A stretch of DNA of 64,000 nucleotides from Massariosphaeria phaeospora (taxonomy: Eukaryota; Ascomycota; Dothideomycetes; Pleosporales), in contig JAADJZ010000001.1 of NCBI GenBank assembly GCA_011032825.1, positions 682,001 through 746,000 of the forward strand. Reading direction: 5' to 3'. Positions 41,229 to 52,500 of the stretch are shown piece by piece. Position 1 is the first letter of the stretch. The number at the start of each line of letters is the position of its first letter. A program made the position numbers and the translations under genes. The notes below the pieces were generated by a model. That model did not search any database, had not been told where the DNA came from, and saw only the letters and a list, made by a program, of their open reading frames with translations.

Positions 41229-42874
41229 ATGGCAGCCTCCAAGACTGACATTACGGACACATCAACCGGCACAAACACTGCGACCATGAACAACGAGAAG
41301 CTGGAGCAACCGGAAGTCGAGCCGCTACCTCGCGATATTACGGGGTGGAGGTGGGCTTTAGCCTCTACCGCGATCCTAGCCTCCTGCTTCCTATACGCAC
41401 TCGACATCACCGTCGTCGCAGCCATCCAGCCGATTATCGTTGCAGAATACGACGCTGTCGACCAGCTAGCATGGCTGAGTGTGGCTGTCCTGCTCAGCTC
41501 AACAGCGACAAATATGGTCTGGGGCCGGTTGTACACCCAGTTCAACTCCAAATGGCTGTATCTGTTCAATGTGTTCCTCTTCGAAGTAGGCTCAGCAATC
41601 TGCGGCGCCGCGCCTAACATGGAAGTCATGATAGCGGGAAGAGCTATTTGCGGGGTCAGCGGAGCGGGATTGTACGTCGGCGTCATGAGTCTTATCGCGG
41701 TCACAACCACGATAGCTGAGCGCCCGTTGTACATTTCCGGCACCGGCGTTACGTGGGGCTTGGGCATCGTTCTCGGCCCTGTCGTTGGAGGAGCATTCAG
41801 CGAATCTGCAGTGGGGTGGAGGTGGTCCTTCTATATTAATCTCTTCATCGGTGCCGTCTTCGCTCCGGCCTGGCTTTTCCTGCTGCCTAGTAACGATCCC
41901 CGTCCTGGCGTGTCATACAAGCAACGGATCGCGGAGATGGACTATGCCGGAACAGTGCTATCGATGGGGGCTTTGACGACCTTCATACTGGCCATTAATT
42001 GGGGTGGTGCAACATATCCCTGGGTTTCAGGCCGTGTAATCGGTCTATTCGTCACGTCGAGTGTCCTCTTCGTCCTACTTGGAATCCAGCAGGTGTGAAC
42101 GGTTTTTACCACTCTGCATCGACGCATCCTGCCCGTTCAACTCTTCCGTTCCAGGACCATTCTTATTCTGTTCGGCACAACCGCGTCGTCTGGAGCTGCC
42201 GCCTTCATTCCTATCTATTTTGTGCCACTCTTCTTCCAGTTCACCCGGAACGACGGGGCTTTCGACGCTGGAGCACGATTGCTACCCCTTATCGTCCTCA
42301 TGATCGCTGCTATCCTCGTCAATAGGGCGCTCATGGCGAGATATGGCTACTACATGCCTTAGTACACAATGGGTGGCTTGCTTACTGTTGCCGGTGGCGC
42401 CCTGATGTACCCTGTGGACCAGGACACTAGCCATGCCCGCATCTATGGCTACACAATCCTGATCGGCGTTGGCGTCGGAATGTATTTACAAACCTCCTTC
42501 TCCGTCACGCAAGCTGTCGTGGATCCGGAGAACGTCCCACCAGCAGTGGGCTTCATCACCGTTGCTCAGTTTCTCGGCATCACGGTGGCGCTTGCAATCG
42601 CAAATACAGTATTCTTGAATGAAAGCAAAGCAGGATCGCGCAGGTTCTGCCAAATATGTCTCGAGAGGAGATTCAGGCTGCCATCGAAGGTGCCGCAGGC
42701 GGATTCGTCCAGGCCTTGAGCCCTGATCTCAGAACCCAAGTAGTAGGTGCGATTGTAGCCGCCATAGGCAAGACATATGTTCTTGTCATTGCTGCTGGCT
42801 CGTTGGTCACAGTGCTGAGCTTGGTCATGAAGAGAGAAAAGCTGTTCATGACCGCTGGCGTTGTTGCTGCCTAG
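41229..42874 (+). pseudogene. MFS drug/H+ antiporter (DHA2, 14-TM) pseudogene
   Basis: From the ATG at 41229 the frame encodes a DHA2-type transporter: a hydrophilic N-terminus, LASCFLYALDITVVAAIQP (TM1 motif), WGRLYTQF, GRAICGVSGAGLYVG and LGPVVGGAFSE (motif C). A TGA at 42096-42098 interrupts the frame just before the conserved FTT.HRRILPVQLF segment. The same frame continues through IPIYFVPLFFQFTRND to a TAG at 42360-42362, then through GGALMYPVD and GYTILIGVGVGMYLQ. Near 42633-42635 one base is missing and the end (IQAAIEGAAGGFVQAL, TYVLVIAAG) is in another frame. Both stops would be one step from Trp codons. A 60-bp intron could skip the TGA but would delete a conserved stretch. The gene is most likely dead. 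Confidence 0.78.
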
Positions 42875-43113
42875 TGGGGGTGGGTTGTGGCTCAATAGAG
42901 GTGTGGGTAGAAGCGATCATCTGGCTTTCCTGTCGTTGTGGATCGACCGTCCCTAAGAACCAGAGCAATCGATATCTTTTCTTGGTGAGACCGTGTAATT
43001 GGATAAATCGTAGCAGTAAGAAAGTTTTCCAAGCAAATTGTTTTGAAATCCATCCATGATTACTCGTGAGGTAAAATTGGACCTTATTTATCTCCATACC
43101 ATAAGTTCGTTCT

Positions 43114-44383
43114 TTAAGTGACTGGTCGACCGGAGACCCCACTTTGTGACTTTGTGGAAGAGCTGACTGAATTCACCGAGTCCGCAACCTTTCCGAGTAC
43201 CTCTTTGAACTCTGTTACCGCTATGTCCAAATAGCTTATGTTGGCGCGGGCCATGACAGTCGGTCTGCACATTGTTCGTAGCATGTACTGGCCCTTGGCG
43301 CTGATGGCGTCCAGTACCGTTTCAGCTTCGTGCAGAAGTGCTATGACGAGTACGGCCCGAAGTTTTGGATCGTTGATCGGGACTTCATATCCACCAAAGC
43401 TCATTGTGAGTCCAGTATCCTGTTCGGCTGTCGCGATGTATTCGAAGCACGGGTCAGTGCGCTGGAAGACTGCCATGAGGCAGATAAGGTCCGTGCAAGT
43501 GATTTGGCATTCTGTACAGTCCACGATTGCTTGGGAACCATTTACGACCTTGAGCGTGACTTTGAATACTTCATCAAGATGATTTCCCTGTATCGCAGTG
43601 TTGATCTCGGGAAGAAGAACACCCAGACTGTCCCGACACCGACATTTAGAGGAGTGGAAGAGCGCGTTGAGATGTGTCAGACTATCGTTAGTTGATCGAG
43701 CTATAGTAGCCGGTATCATGGCAGTCGGATCTCCAAAGTTGAATTGCGGGGATGGAGTGATAGCTGGGGCGCATTGTAACTCCAGGTCAGACATAGTCCG
43801 AAAGATGTTCAGGTCAGGGAGTTCTGGCAATGTTGCTTGGAGTTCAAATGGCTAATCATTGGCGCTTAAATCAGCATCCGAGTGGTCTCTGTTATCTCTT
43901 AGAATAACTCACATCCGAAGTCGGACCCAGAGTCCCCCAGTCGAAGTTTTCAAAATTTGGGTTCGCTGTGCTCGGCTCCCAGTCCGGCATGTGATCGATT
44001 GTGTTTCCATACGCCGAAAAATCCATGGTAAAGTTATTCGTCGCGCCGTTTGCATCTGGGCCGATTGATGCATTAGAAGCTGTGACTTGAGTGATGGTTG
44101 AGGATGACCCTGTGTCGGTCGCCACCGGAAGATGACTTCGTCGGTCTCTATTCGTGTTCTCAGAATCGGTATATATGCATGTAATACCACGGCTGATGCA
44201 TCTGCCGCATTCTTGTTGACCGTCACATTTCACCTTGGCCGTGCGACAGGTTTGGCATGCCGTCATCGGTCGCCGGACGGGTTTGGTCCCCGGCGGCCCT
44301 GAACTCTGCCATTTTATCATGAAGTCATGGGGAATGCGAACTTTTCGAGAGGCCTGGCTTTTCCGGTTCGCAGGCGGTGGCAT
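43114..44383 (-). CDS. Zn2Cys6 transcription factor (AflR-like organisation)
   Basis: Exons 44383-43913 and 43851-43114 flank a 61-bp phase-0 intron (GTGAGT...GATTAG) and give 402 residues. The DNA-binding cluster CQTCRTAKVKC..QECGRCISRGITC (residues about 43-69) has the CX2CX6CX5CX2CX6C spacing. It is preceded by a basic stretch and followed by a Ser/Thr/Asn-rich linker. The C-terminal half has Cys-rich LICLMAVFQRTDPCFEYIA and LRAVLVIALLHEAETVLDAI, resembling the AflR-type C-terminal region of secondary-metabolism regulators. It converges on the MFS pseudogene, 239 bp away, so the two may be remnants of a small regulated unit. The targets are unknown. Confidence 0.87.
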
Positions 44384-45544
44384 CGTTCGTATTGCACATG
44401 AGATTAGGAGATGTTGTCAGAAGATGTAGCCGTCTAGCGTGCGTTGAGACGGGCCTCCTGCCAAGCCCTTTTAGTCCGCTTTCGTCTCTAGCGTCCGGGG
44501 TTCGCCGCACACATGGTTCGCCTCACCCTCAACTTCCACCACTCCTATTATTTCTCTAGTCTTGTATGTGAGCAATGACTATCATGTCAGCCCTCTGCGA
44601 ATATCGCCTTATACTAGTCTCGCCGGCAACGTCTCGCCGACGGACCTTCGGTGCGCAGCCGAAAAACGAAATTTTGGATACCTAGGCAGGCACGTAGGTA
44701 TTAGTGTATGCTGAACTGATCCGAGATTCAAACTCAGCTACGTGCCGGATGAAACTACCTAGGTACTAATGAGACTTCAACCTGCATACTGGTACTGTTG
44801 CGTTACGTCGAAGACGAGTCTCGTTTCATAGCATCTAGCTTTTACACGTCTACTCTGCGTATAGAGGAAAGGAAGCTCGTCGCAAGAGCACGCGAAAAAG
44901 TCTAGCTTCCTACCCTGCGATCACTCACGCTGATTGAACCCCCAACCCTCTCTCATCTGCAAAACATTTCATCTCTAAAACGCCTCTACTTTCGGCTTCA
45001 TGTCTTCCCGGGGCGATCCCCCAGTTTTATGGGAATCAGATTCTAAAAGCTATAAGCCTTTGGATTGTACTAGATCTAGAGCTCAAAATGGGGTTACACA
45101 GATACAGCCAGGAGACAAGAAGACTGCAATCACAATACACGCTGTCAGATGTCGCAAATCGGGATATCTACAAACCAAGTACCGATCTATCTATCCCTTC
45201 ATGAAAAGACCTCGAATAGAACTTTTTCAGTCATCTCACTGGTAACACGTACATGAAAGATTCTACACTTTCATTCAGCGCAGGGCTTACATCCCGTATT
45301 TACGATCATACCTCACAGTAAGGATACTTCAATTTACACCAGCAGTGGAACAAAGCACTGAAACGTATGTGAAGTACATCACTAATCAATGCCAGGTCGA
45401 GATCTAATCGCTACGCTATACCATCCTCCTGCGCTATTGCAGTGTGTAAACACCTTCCTCGAAGTCAATACCAGACTCCCTCCTCTTCGCCCCATATTAC
45501 TTCTCAACAGCCCCACCCCCATTCGCCTCAAATCGAATCCCCTA
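44384..45544. other. Intergenic region with an imperfect inverted repeat
   Basis: About 1.2 kb. At 44679-44766 ACCTAGG and GGCACGTAG elements recur in inverted order (CTACGTGCC, CCTAGGT) around a 30-bp core that can itself pair (GCTGA/TCAGC). An 81-codon frame at 45000-45245 is unassigned. No gene is supported. Confidence 0.45.
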
Positions 45545-46405
45545 CTACCACTCGTATTTCAAAACCCACCCAGCCCTCAGCACCCATGGATTCTCACTCG
45601 TTTCCTTCGCCACCTGATCCACAATCACTGCGCTCTCCATCATCGCTTCCAACCTGAAATGCACCGCCAACTCAGACCCCGCGCAGTTGAACTCCTCGGA
45701 CCCCCTAAGCATCGCCTCGCCGTAACCCTTGGCCCAATCACCCAAATCCAACATACCCTGAGCCGCCTCAGCCGTAATAAGCGCCTTGGTGTTCTTGTAG
45801 CTGACATCCGCGCTGCCGACAGCTTCAGCGAACGGCTTGCCGCCCAGTTTGAGCGTACTGTAGCGTATGTTGCCAACATTCCACGTTCCGAAGAAGATGC
45901 CTCCCGAGGGCTTGTACCAGAACATGCGGCACGTGGTGATGTCGGCCGGGATGCCGGAGAACAAGGCGATGACGTCGCGGCGGGCGCCGAGCGCGCCATC
46001 GTCTTTCTGGATGTGGAATTGGGAGGTGGTGCTCTTCTTTGTGTAGGTTTCGTCGTGGGTCTTGATGGGGAAGAAGGTGGGGGACCAGTTGCAGTCTGAG
46101 TTGTCGAATTCGCAAACCTTCTTCCATAGGTCGACCTGCGGGGCCATGGAGGAAAAGTTGGATCCTGAGGCGGGGGTTTCGGCGGCGGGTTTGTATGGGA
46201 CTTCCTCGGAGTTGGGACAGGCGCTCATGCTAAACCCCTTTATTGTCTCTTTGCACGGATCCCCCAAGCAGCAACCGCGCCAGCCGTCATTGCATTCGTT
46301 CCACACTTGGGGCGATACGCACACTTTCTCCCGGCTCGGTAAAGCGGAAGCTGCTGCGAGGCCGAGAAGAGAAGCAGCGGCGAGGAGAGCGGTAGAAGGG
46401 CGCAT
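45545..46405 (-). CDS. Secreted But2-like domain protein
   Basis: A single minus-strand exon of 286 residues starts at 46405. MRPSTALLAAASLLGLAAASA is a clear signal peptide, followed by a small Cys-rich module (VCVSPQVWNECNDGWRGCC..DPC). From about residue 90 the pattern FPIKTHDETYTKKSTTSQFHIQKDDG, DVIALFSGIP and CRMFWYKPSGG resembles the But2 (ubiquitin-3-binding protein) C-terminal domain found in many fungal secreted or wall proteins. The function is not established for secreted members. No introns and no GPI signal. The domain call is moderate; the secreted nature is well supported. Confidence 0.7.
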   Translation of the reverse strand: MRPSTALLAAASLLGLAAASALPSREKVCVSPQVWNECNDGWRGCCLGDPCKETIKGFSMSACPNSEEVPYKPAAETPASGSNFSSMAPQVDLWKKVCEFDNSDCNWSPTFFPIKTHDETYTKKSTTSQFHIQKDDGALGARRDVIALFSGIPADITTCRMFWYKPSGGIFFGTWNVGNIRYSTLKLGGKPFAEAVGSADVSYKNTKALITAEAAQGMLDLGDWAKGYGEAMLRGSEEFNCAGSELAVHFRLEAMMESAVIVDQVAKETSENPWVLRAGWVLKYEW

Positions 46406-47465
46406 TGTCGATGGTAGTATTGCAGAATCAGACGATCATGTGTATACGTCGTCGAGCAGCTATCAGAAAGCGAGTGTATAAACGAAAAAGCGAGTGTCTC
46501 AGACGAATCTGGTCTGAAGCTTAGCCGTTGAGCAGCCACTTCTCCCTCTTATACCACCGCGCACTTCCAACGCAATTTTCGGCACACACACAGCAGTCGA
46601 GCGATACCTAGGCGTGTTTGCACGCCGCATGGGATTTGTCGGCAGGTTGGATGTGAGAAGCTTGCACTCCATCATGCAATCTGTTAGCCAATCAAGGTGG
46701 AAGAACTGTGAGTTCCCGTAGGCTAAGTTTGTATCCAACTTATCAATTGCAACTTGGAAAAGGTGCTAATTCTCTCTCCTCTATCTTTTGCTTTGGAGAT
46801 AGGCTGCATGATTGCTGAAAAAGAATAATAATCTAGACTTTGACTTGTCTAGTGTCGCAACTCGTGACTGTGTCGGTGCGGGAAAGTAACCGGTCTAACT
46901 AGGAGAAGAAAAGAGGCTGCGAGCAAGTTCCAAGGAGGAAGCCATGCCCCTAAGCCAGGGAGAGACGTGAAGAAATAACGGGCGGGCTACTGCGAAAAAG
47001 ACTTGAGAACACAGTTGTGACCAGGAGAATATTCTCTCGAGCGAACGACCCGGTGGGCTCCGCGGAACACACGTGCCAACACGTACCAACAATTTGCAAC
47101 AACAACAACAACAACTTGCAACAACAACAACAATAATTTGCAACGCTACTACTCCCACCCTAATCCACTTACTTATTTACTACTTTCTCTATTCTCCCTC
47201 TTTCTCAACCGGAGCCTAACTTCTCTTTGTAGCAAAAAGTCTCTCTATACTCCTACTTACTTAGACTCCTAGGTCTTCAAGTAAATGTTGAACGTCTTTG
47301 CGGACAGAAAAAAGCTTGATAGTGCAAGGATGTTTGCTAAAGCCTCCAAATTTGCTAGTAGTTTTTCAGACTATCAGAAGCTATGACTTTCGATCTTCTC
47401 GTACCGCACTCAAGGTCCAATCTGTTCCTCCGCTTTCATTATGACGATGCACAGACGCGGAGTTC
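46406..47465. other. Intergenic region, microsatellite, no gene
   Basis: About 1.06 kb between the But2-like gene and the cluster regulator. It includes AAC repeats at 47087-47146. No coding family recognised. Confidence 0.5.
47087..47146. repeat. AAC trinucleotide microsatellite with TTGC interruptions
   Basis: CAA/AAC triplets occur in two blocks of about five to seven copies. Three TTGCAAC phrases punctuate them at nearly regular spacing. It lies in non-coding DNA about 320 bp outside the cluster regulator. Confidence 0.8.
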
Positions 47466-48879
47466 TCACTCGACTCCATTTAGAGTACCTCGAATGTGGT
47501 TCGATATCCGGTCGACAGATTTATCAATGGCCTGCACGACTTGGCCCATATACTCCTCCTCCTGGCGGTCACATTTACCCGCAATCCTGCTTCGATCCAA
47601 TCGCCGCTTGAAGATTGTAACTATAGATTTGAATCTGGATAGATTGCGGGTCAGAAGTAACGAACCAACCCAAGCGGAGTCCTCTTGCTGAAGTACGTGG
47701 TCGCCGATGCGAGCATCGACTTGGATATCGGGCGCGAAGCTTGTTCCAATGGCACCCACTAACGTTTTGAGCGCCATAGAACACAGTTGCATAACCTGAC
47801 CATCATGCAAGCATTGCGAGCATTGGAGGCTCGCCCTCAATGTAGGGTAAGCGCTGTCGGTGATCCGCAAGAGATTATCGAGCCGCTCCATTTTGGCACC
47901 CGCCTGGCGCAATGTGCATAGCAAGTCGGCGTGAACTTGTAGACAATGACACTGATCGTTGCTGACTGATAGTCTTCTACTCTGGTAATCGTGCGAGCCA
48001 GTCAAGGCTATCTCGTGGTCTCTGGGTCGACTACGGCGATTATGTGATGATTGAAGGGATGGAGGCGGGCTCAATAGACCACGCATATCGATATCAGATG
48101 TATCCTTGAACTCTATGAACGAGTTCATGATATTTTCTTCAGAACCATCACCATATAACCTGGTCCGAGAGCTGCTGGATGGGGGCGCTGTGTTGAAGTC
48201 AGCGGTAGTTGGAGTAAGAGAGGAATCTGCCCGGGTGCGTGGGGCTGGAATCCTTACACTGAGGCGCGATCTCATCAAAACCCTATCAAGCATTATGAGT
48301 TGCCTCTTCAGTCGGATAGAGTGATGTACTCACAGAAAATAGGAATGATTGCGGTGGGTCCGGCAACATGATTTGCTCCAGCATTACTGCATCGGGTAAT
48401 ACGTGCCCGCCTTGAGATGCTGCTCCCATGCCTAAGCTCTCTAGAGTAGGATTTACAAAAGCATTATTCGTTGCATTGGGCGAAAATGAAGGAGATGCAA
48501 CCAGCCCATCGTTGCCTAGGTCATCGCCTAGTGGCGGCGGGTCCCCCGCCTCGGACCGCCGACCACGACTCTGTGGCGTCATCGAACCGCTAAGTGGGGC
48601 CATCGTACTTAGTCGCTCTTTCTCAAGTGTCTTCTTGTTTTTGGACCCTTTCGGTTTTCCCAGACGGCCGACGTAGCTGTAGTTGCAAAAGAGGTTGCTT
48701 TTACACCGATCAGTACTCTCAACTGAGGGGTTTCGCCCTTTCTCAATCACGTACTGTTTATGGCATCTTGTGCACCTGGCCCCGCCCCCGGAGCAACGGA
48801 CCTTTTGTTCGTGACAGGCATCGCAAGCAGCTCTTATTTGTCTCGGTCGATTTGAAGCTTCCTGAGCTAACATGTCCAT
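47466..48879 (-). CDS. Zn2Cys6 cluster regulator (GliZ/SirZ-like, next to NRPS)
   Basis: The minus-strand ATG at 48879 begins [20 protein letters not shown]. The zinc cluster is [11 protein letters not shown], then [10 protein letters not shown] and, after a 57-bp intron inside the cluster (48698-48754), LFCNYS. It is followed by the basic [10 protein letters not shown] linker typical of AflR/GliZ-type regulators. The second exon ends near 48330. The next exon encodes SIEFKD-like linker, CLQVHADLL and [22 protein letters not shown], and stops at 47466. The second junction is ambiguous: a strong GTGAGT donor at 48333 pairs with a TAG acceptor that breaks the frame, while GTACAT at 48329 with CCAG ending at 48245 keeps it. 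It is divergent from the NRPS and probably controls the cluster. Confidence 0.85.
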
Positions 48880-49508
48880 AGCTTATCTTTGGACTCGTGT
48901 TCAAAGGCTTAGGTTCCGGTATGTAAACTAGATGATCAAGAAGAGCGGGCTCGAAACCATTCTGTAAGGCGCAGCTATCGGTTCGCTGCTGAGGCGTAGC
49001 GGCGTCACATCCATGGAATTACATACACAATATCCCAGACCAAACTTCATTGGGCACTCGGACTCCGTCTTGCCTTGCGCAGGTTAGAGCGATAGACCTG
49101 CATCCAATATCGAAATGGCACAGTCGCATCGTAGCTCTGGTGCAGTCAAAACATCATATGCAATATGGCAGGGTTAAGCGCATGAACTCCGCTCTCAATT
49201 ATGCAAGCCATCGACTACGCCGCAATACTCGCTATATATTTACTGGCCAGAAATACCTGGGGACATATCATCCGGTTCACGATCATCGGACCGAGCCGAG
49301 GATTACCGTCAGATCTGCACTACGCCGCACCGAATTAAATTAAATGTCCTGGAAAAGGCTCCTAGACTATCGGCCCTTATTTTATTTTATGACGACCCGA
49401 CTGCCAGTATGATCTACGTTATTGCATCCTCAACATGAGCGCATTTCAAGCCACTGCTAACAACCTTGGGACCTTAGAAATCGTCCCCACCGTAACGAAT
49501 CCCACAAC
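48880..49508. promoter_or_regulatory. Divergent promoter between cluster regulator and NRPS
   Basis: 629 bp separate the start codons of the Zn2Cys6 gene and the NRPS gene. The arrangement suggests that the regulator and its main target share this control region. It contains the palindrome described separately at 49286-49299. No clear TATA element was chosen. Confidence 0.55.
49286..49299. promoter_or_regulatory. Candidate Zn2Cys6 binding site (TCGG/CCGA palindrome)
   Basis: TCGG is followed after one base by CCGA and after six bases by a second CCGA, about 210 bp upstream of the NRPS start. Inverted CGG/CCG-type triplets with a fixed gap are the usual targets of Zn2Cys6 factors, and TCGG-spacer-CCGA is the kind of site proposed for ETP-cluster regulators. 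Binding is inferred. Confidence 0.35.
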
Positions 49509-52500
49509 ATGGGTTCACTTATCGATCAAATCCGCCAACATTCTCAGCGATCACCATCTCACATTGCTATCGTCGATGGTGGCATACACATAACATACGG
49601 AATGTTGTTGTCAGCTGTTCAAGTTCTGTCCTGCGAGCTTACATCCAAGGGATGCGGGCCTGGCACGAAGATTCCCATACTAGCGACTAGCAGCTCTGAA
49701 ACAATTGTGGCATTTCTTGCTGTTGTGGAAATTGGGGCTTGTTTCATTCCTATCGATGCCGTCCAGTGGACCGGCAGTAAGATTGCTACCATTCTCGATA
49801 GCCTTTCACCATCTCTGGCAATATCAACGAACCCTCAAATATCGTTCACCTGTTCTTATGAAATGCTGAGTTTGGAAGGACTCTGGGATGACCGTTTCAA
49901 AATTCGGGGTATGAAAGGCTTTGAGCCGCCGAGAAACGATGAGCATGAAAGCCCTGCCTACATAATCTTCACTTCTGGAACGACAGGGCTGCCCAAGGGT
50001 GTCATGGTGTCTCTCGCTAGTGTGTCGCATTATGTGAACCAAGGAAATCCGGATATTCCATTCAACTTGGGTGTTACACCTGGTGACGTCGTACTCTCTG
50101 TGCTATCCGTGGCTTTCGATGGTAAGTACACTTACACATCCCACAAGGCGTTTAATCAACTGTTAATTATCGGACTGACTTTATTGTAGCATACACTGTC
50201 ATTGGTCTATCAACACTATGTAATGGAGGCACATTGATGCTGTCGAGTCCCTCAACCTTCGTCCAGGATTCACAGCGATGTACCATCCTCCCTATTACTC
50301 CCTCTTTGCTTCGCATGCTCTGTCCATCGGAAAACCACGATCTGCTTCGCACAATTTTCCTCGGTGGTGAAACCCCTGATTTAACGGTCGTGTCGAAATG
50401 GAGCACGGATCGCCGCAGAGTTTTCAACGGGTACGGCGCGACTGAGACTACATGCACGTGCCTTATGGCGGAACTCGTTCCTGGAAAGCCGATAACTCTA
50501 GGACAGTGTATCTCAGACAGCCAGGTGTTCTTATTGGATGATACTATGCAACCCTGTGACGAAGGGGAGATAGTGGTCGGAGGGAAGGCCCTTGCAATAG
50601 GTTACTATGAGAACATGGAGAAAACAGAGCAAAGCTTCGTCATGTGGAATGATCGAAGGGTGTATCGCACTGGAGACTATGCTCGGAGAACAGAAGATGG
50701 TCTCATCTTTTTAGGCCGTAAAGACTCGCTGGTCAAGAACCGGAATGTACGGATCAACCTCGAAACGGAAGTCATCCCAGCACTCCGTTCATGTCTCGGA
50801 GTTACAAGTGCAACTGCTTTTATCAGTCAAGATCAGCTGGTAGCCTTCGTTACACCTGTGGGTCTCGATGGATCCGAGATCCGGAGGGTCCTACTGGCGA
50901 CCACCGACACGTTTCATGTCCCGGATTTGGTTAAACCCATGCAAGCACTACCATTGAATCCGAACGGAAAAATAAATACAAACCTTTTGAGACAAAGTCT
51001 CGAGTCAACATTTCGAAGTCCAAGATCCGATACGGCCATACAAACGGGAAATCTTGACTTCCTGAGGGGCATCATCTCCAATGCGCTTGGTATTAACAAA
51101 GTAGAAATGGACACTGCAGTGTCCTTCTGGGAACTAGGGGGAAGTTCTCTGACCGCTATCCGAACATTATCGCTTCTACATGCTCAGGGTCTTACCGTTC
51201 CGATGAAATCATTGATGACTCTTTCATTGAACGCATTGGGCGAGAGACTGCAGCCTTTAGAACATCAGACGTCACCAAGTTGCGACAAAAACGCCGCTCA
51301 AGCAACTCCGTTACAACTCCAGATGGCGAGATCCTCAATTCATACGCCGAGATCAGCCCACATCTTTTTAGAACTGGAATTCGACCTCCGAAAGTCTTTT
51401 GTAACACCAGCTATCTTTGAAAGTGCATGGAGGTTGCTAATAAATCGTCATACCATATTCTCCTGTGCAATGGACATGGCCACTGGAGCTTTAGTATCCA
51501 CAGAATCCAGCCAAATGAGATGGACCACGTCAGCAGTTGATGATGTAGAGTTCCAGACAGCCATACGGACTGCTTCTGAGGACTTGCTTGCCCCTAAGTG
51601 GCACATTGATGGGCAAGACTTATACTACTCCCAGAATGCATTCCACCTGGTTTCAAATGGTGGAACAAGAATGACACTGTTGTGGCTAGTCCATCACAGT
51701 CTTGTAGATGGGTGGTCAGTTGGGATCTTGATGAAAGAGCTAGACGATACTTTGTTGAATCGGCCGTTGTCGTCCACCCCGCAATTTGATGAGTTCCTCG
51801 CGTGCCGGCAGCAACACGTGGCAAGAATATCCAACGCTTCGGAAAACTACTGGAAAGACACGATTACTGTAAACACCAGTTCGGAAGGTGGAAGTCTCTT
51901 ACGCAATGTACTCGCGACATTCGGTGACAGCGTTCCGATTGAGGTACAATGCACATTACCGGTAACGCTTCGAGAGATAGAGCAAACATCGGGGGATTTA
52001 AAAGTTTCAACTGCTTGCATATTTCACACAGCTTGGGCTATCGTCCTGCCCGAGCACACCGCGAATGACAGTGTAACATTTGGTACTGTGCTTTCAGGTC
52101 GTTCGATTGCTTTTCCAGGGATCGAGAACGTTGTAGGACCCGTGATCAATACTTGTCCTGTATTTTTCCATGTTCCTCACGAAGGCCCAGTATTTCCTCT
52201 GATGAGACGAGTTCAAGAGACCTTGCTTGATTTGCACGACCATCAATGGACCGCAAACAACTTCTTGGAAACTCTGGTCCCAGGGACCCCTACGCCCCAG
52301 TTTGAGTCCCTGCTGGCAGTTGAGATAGATCTACCGACAGAATCCCAGCCCAAGACGATAGCTCGTATGCCGTTGAAGATAGTACGCAGAGATTTCCCGG
52401 AATTACCTCTAGTAGTGTATATCGAGCTGGAAAATACAGAGCTGTCTTGCAAATTTATTTTTGATGAGAGGATAGGAAAGGTGCGAGCTCAGAACATGCT

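Noticed and set aside
45389..46099. A 236-codon plus-strand frame
   Set aside because: Antisense to the But2-like gene, which has a clear signal peptide and domain pattern on the other strand.
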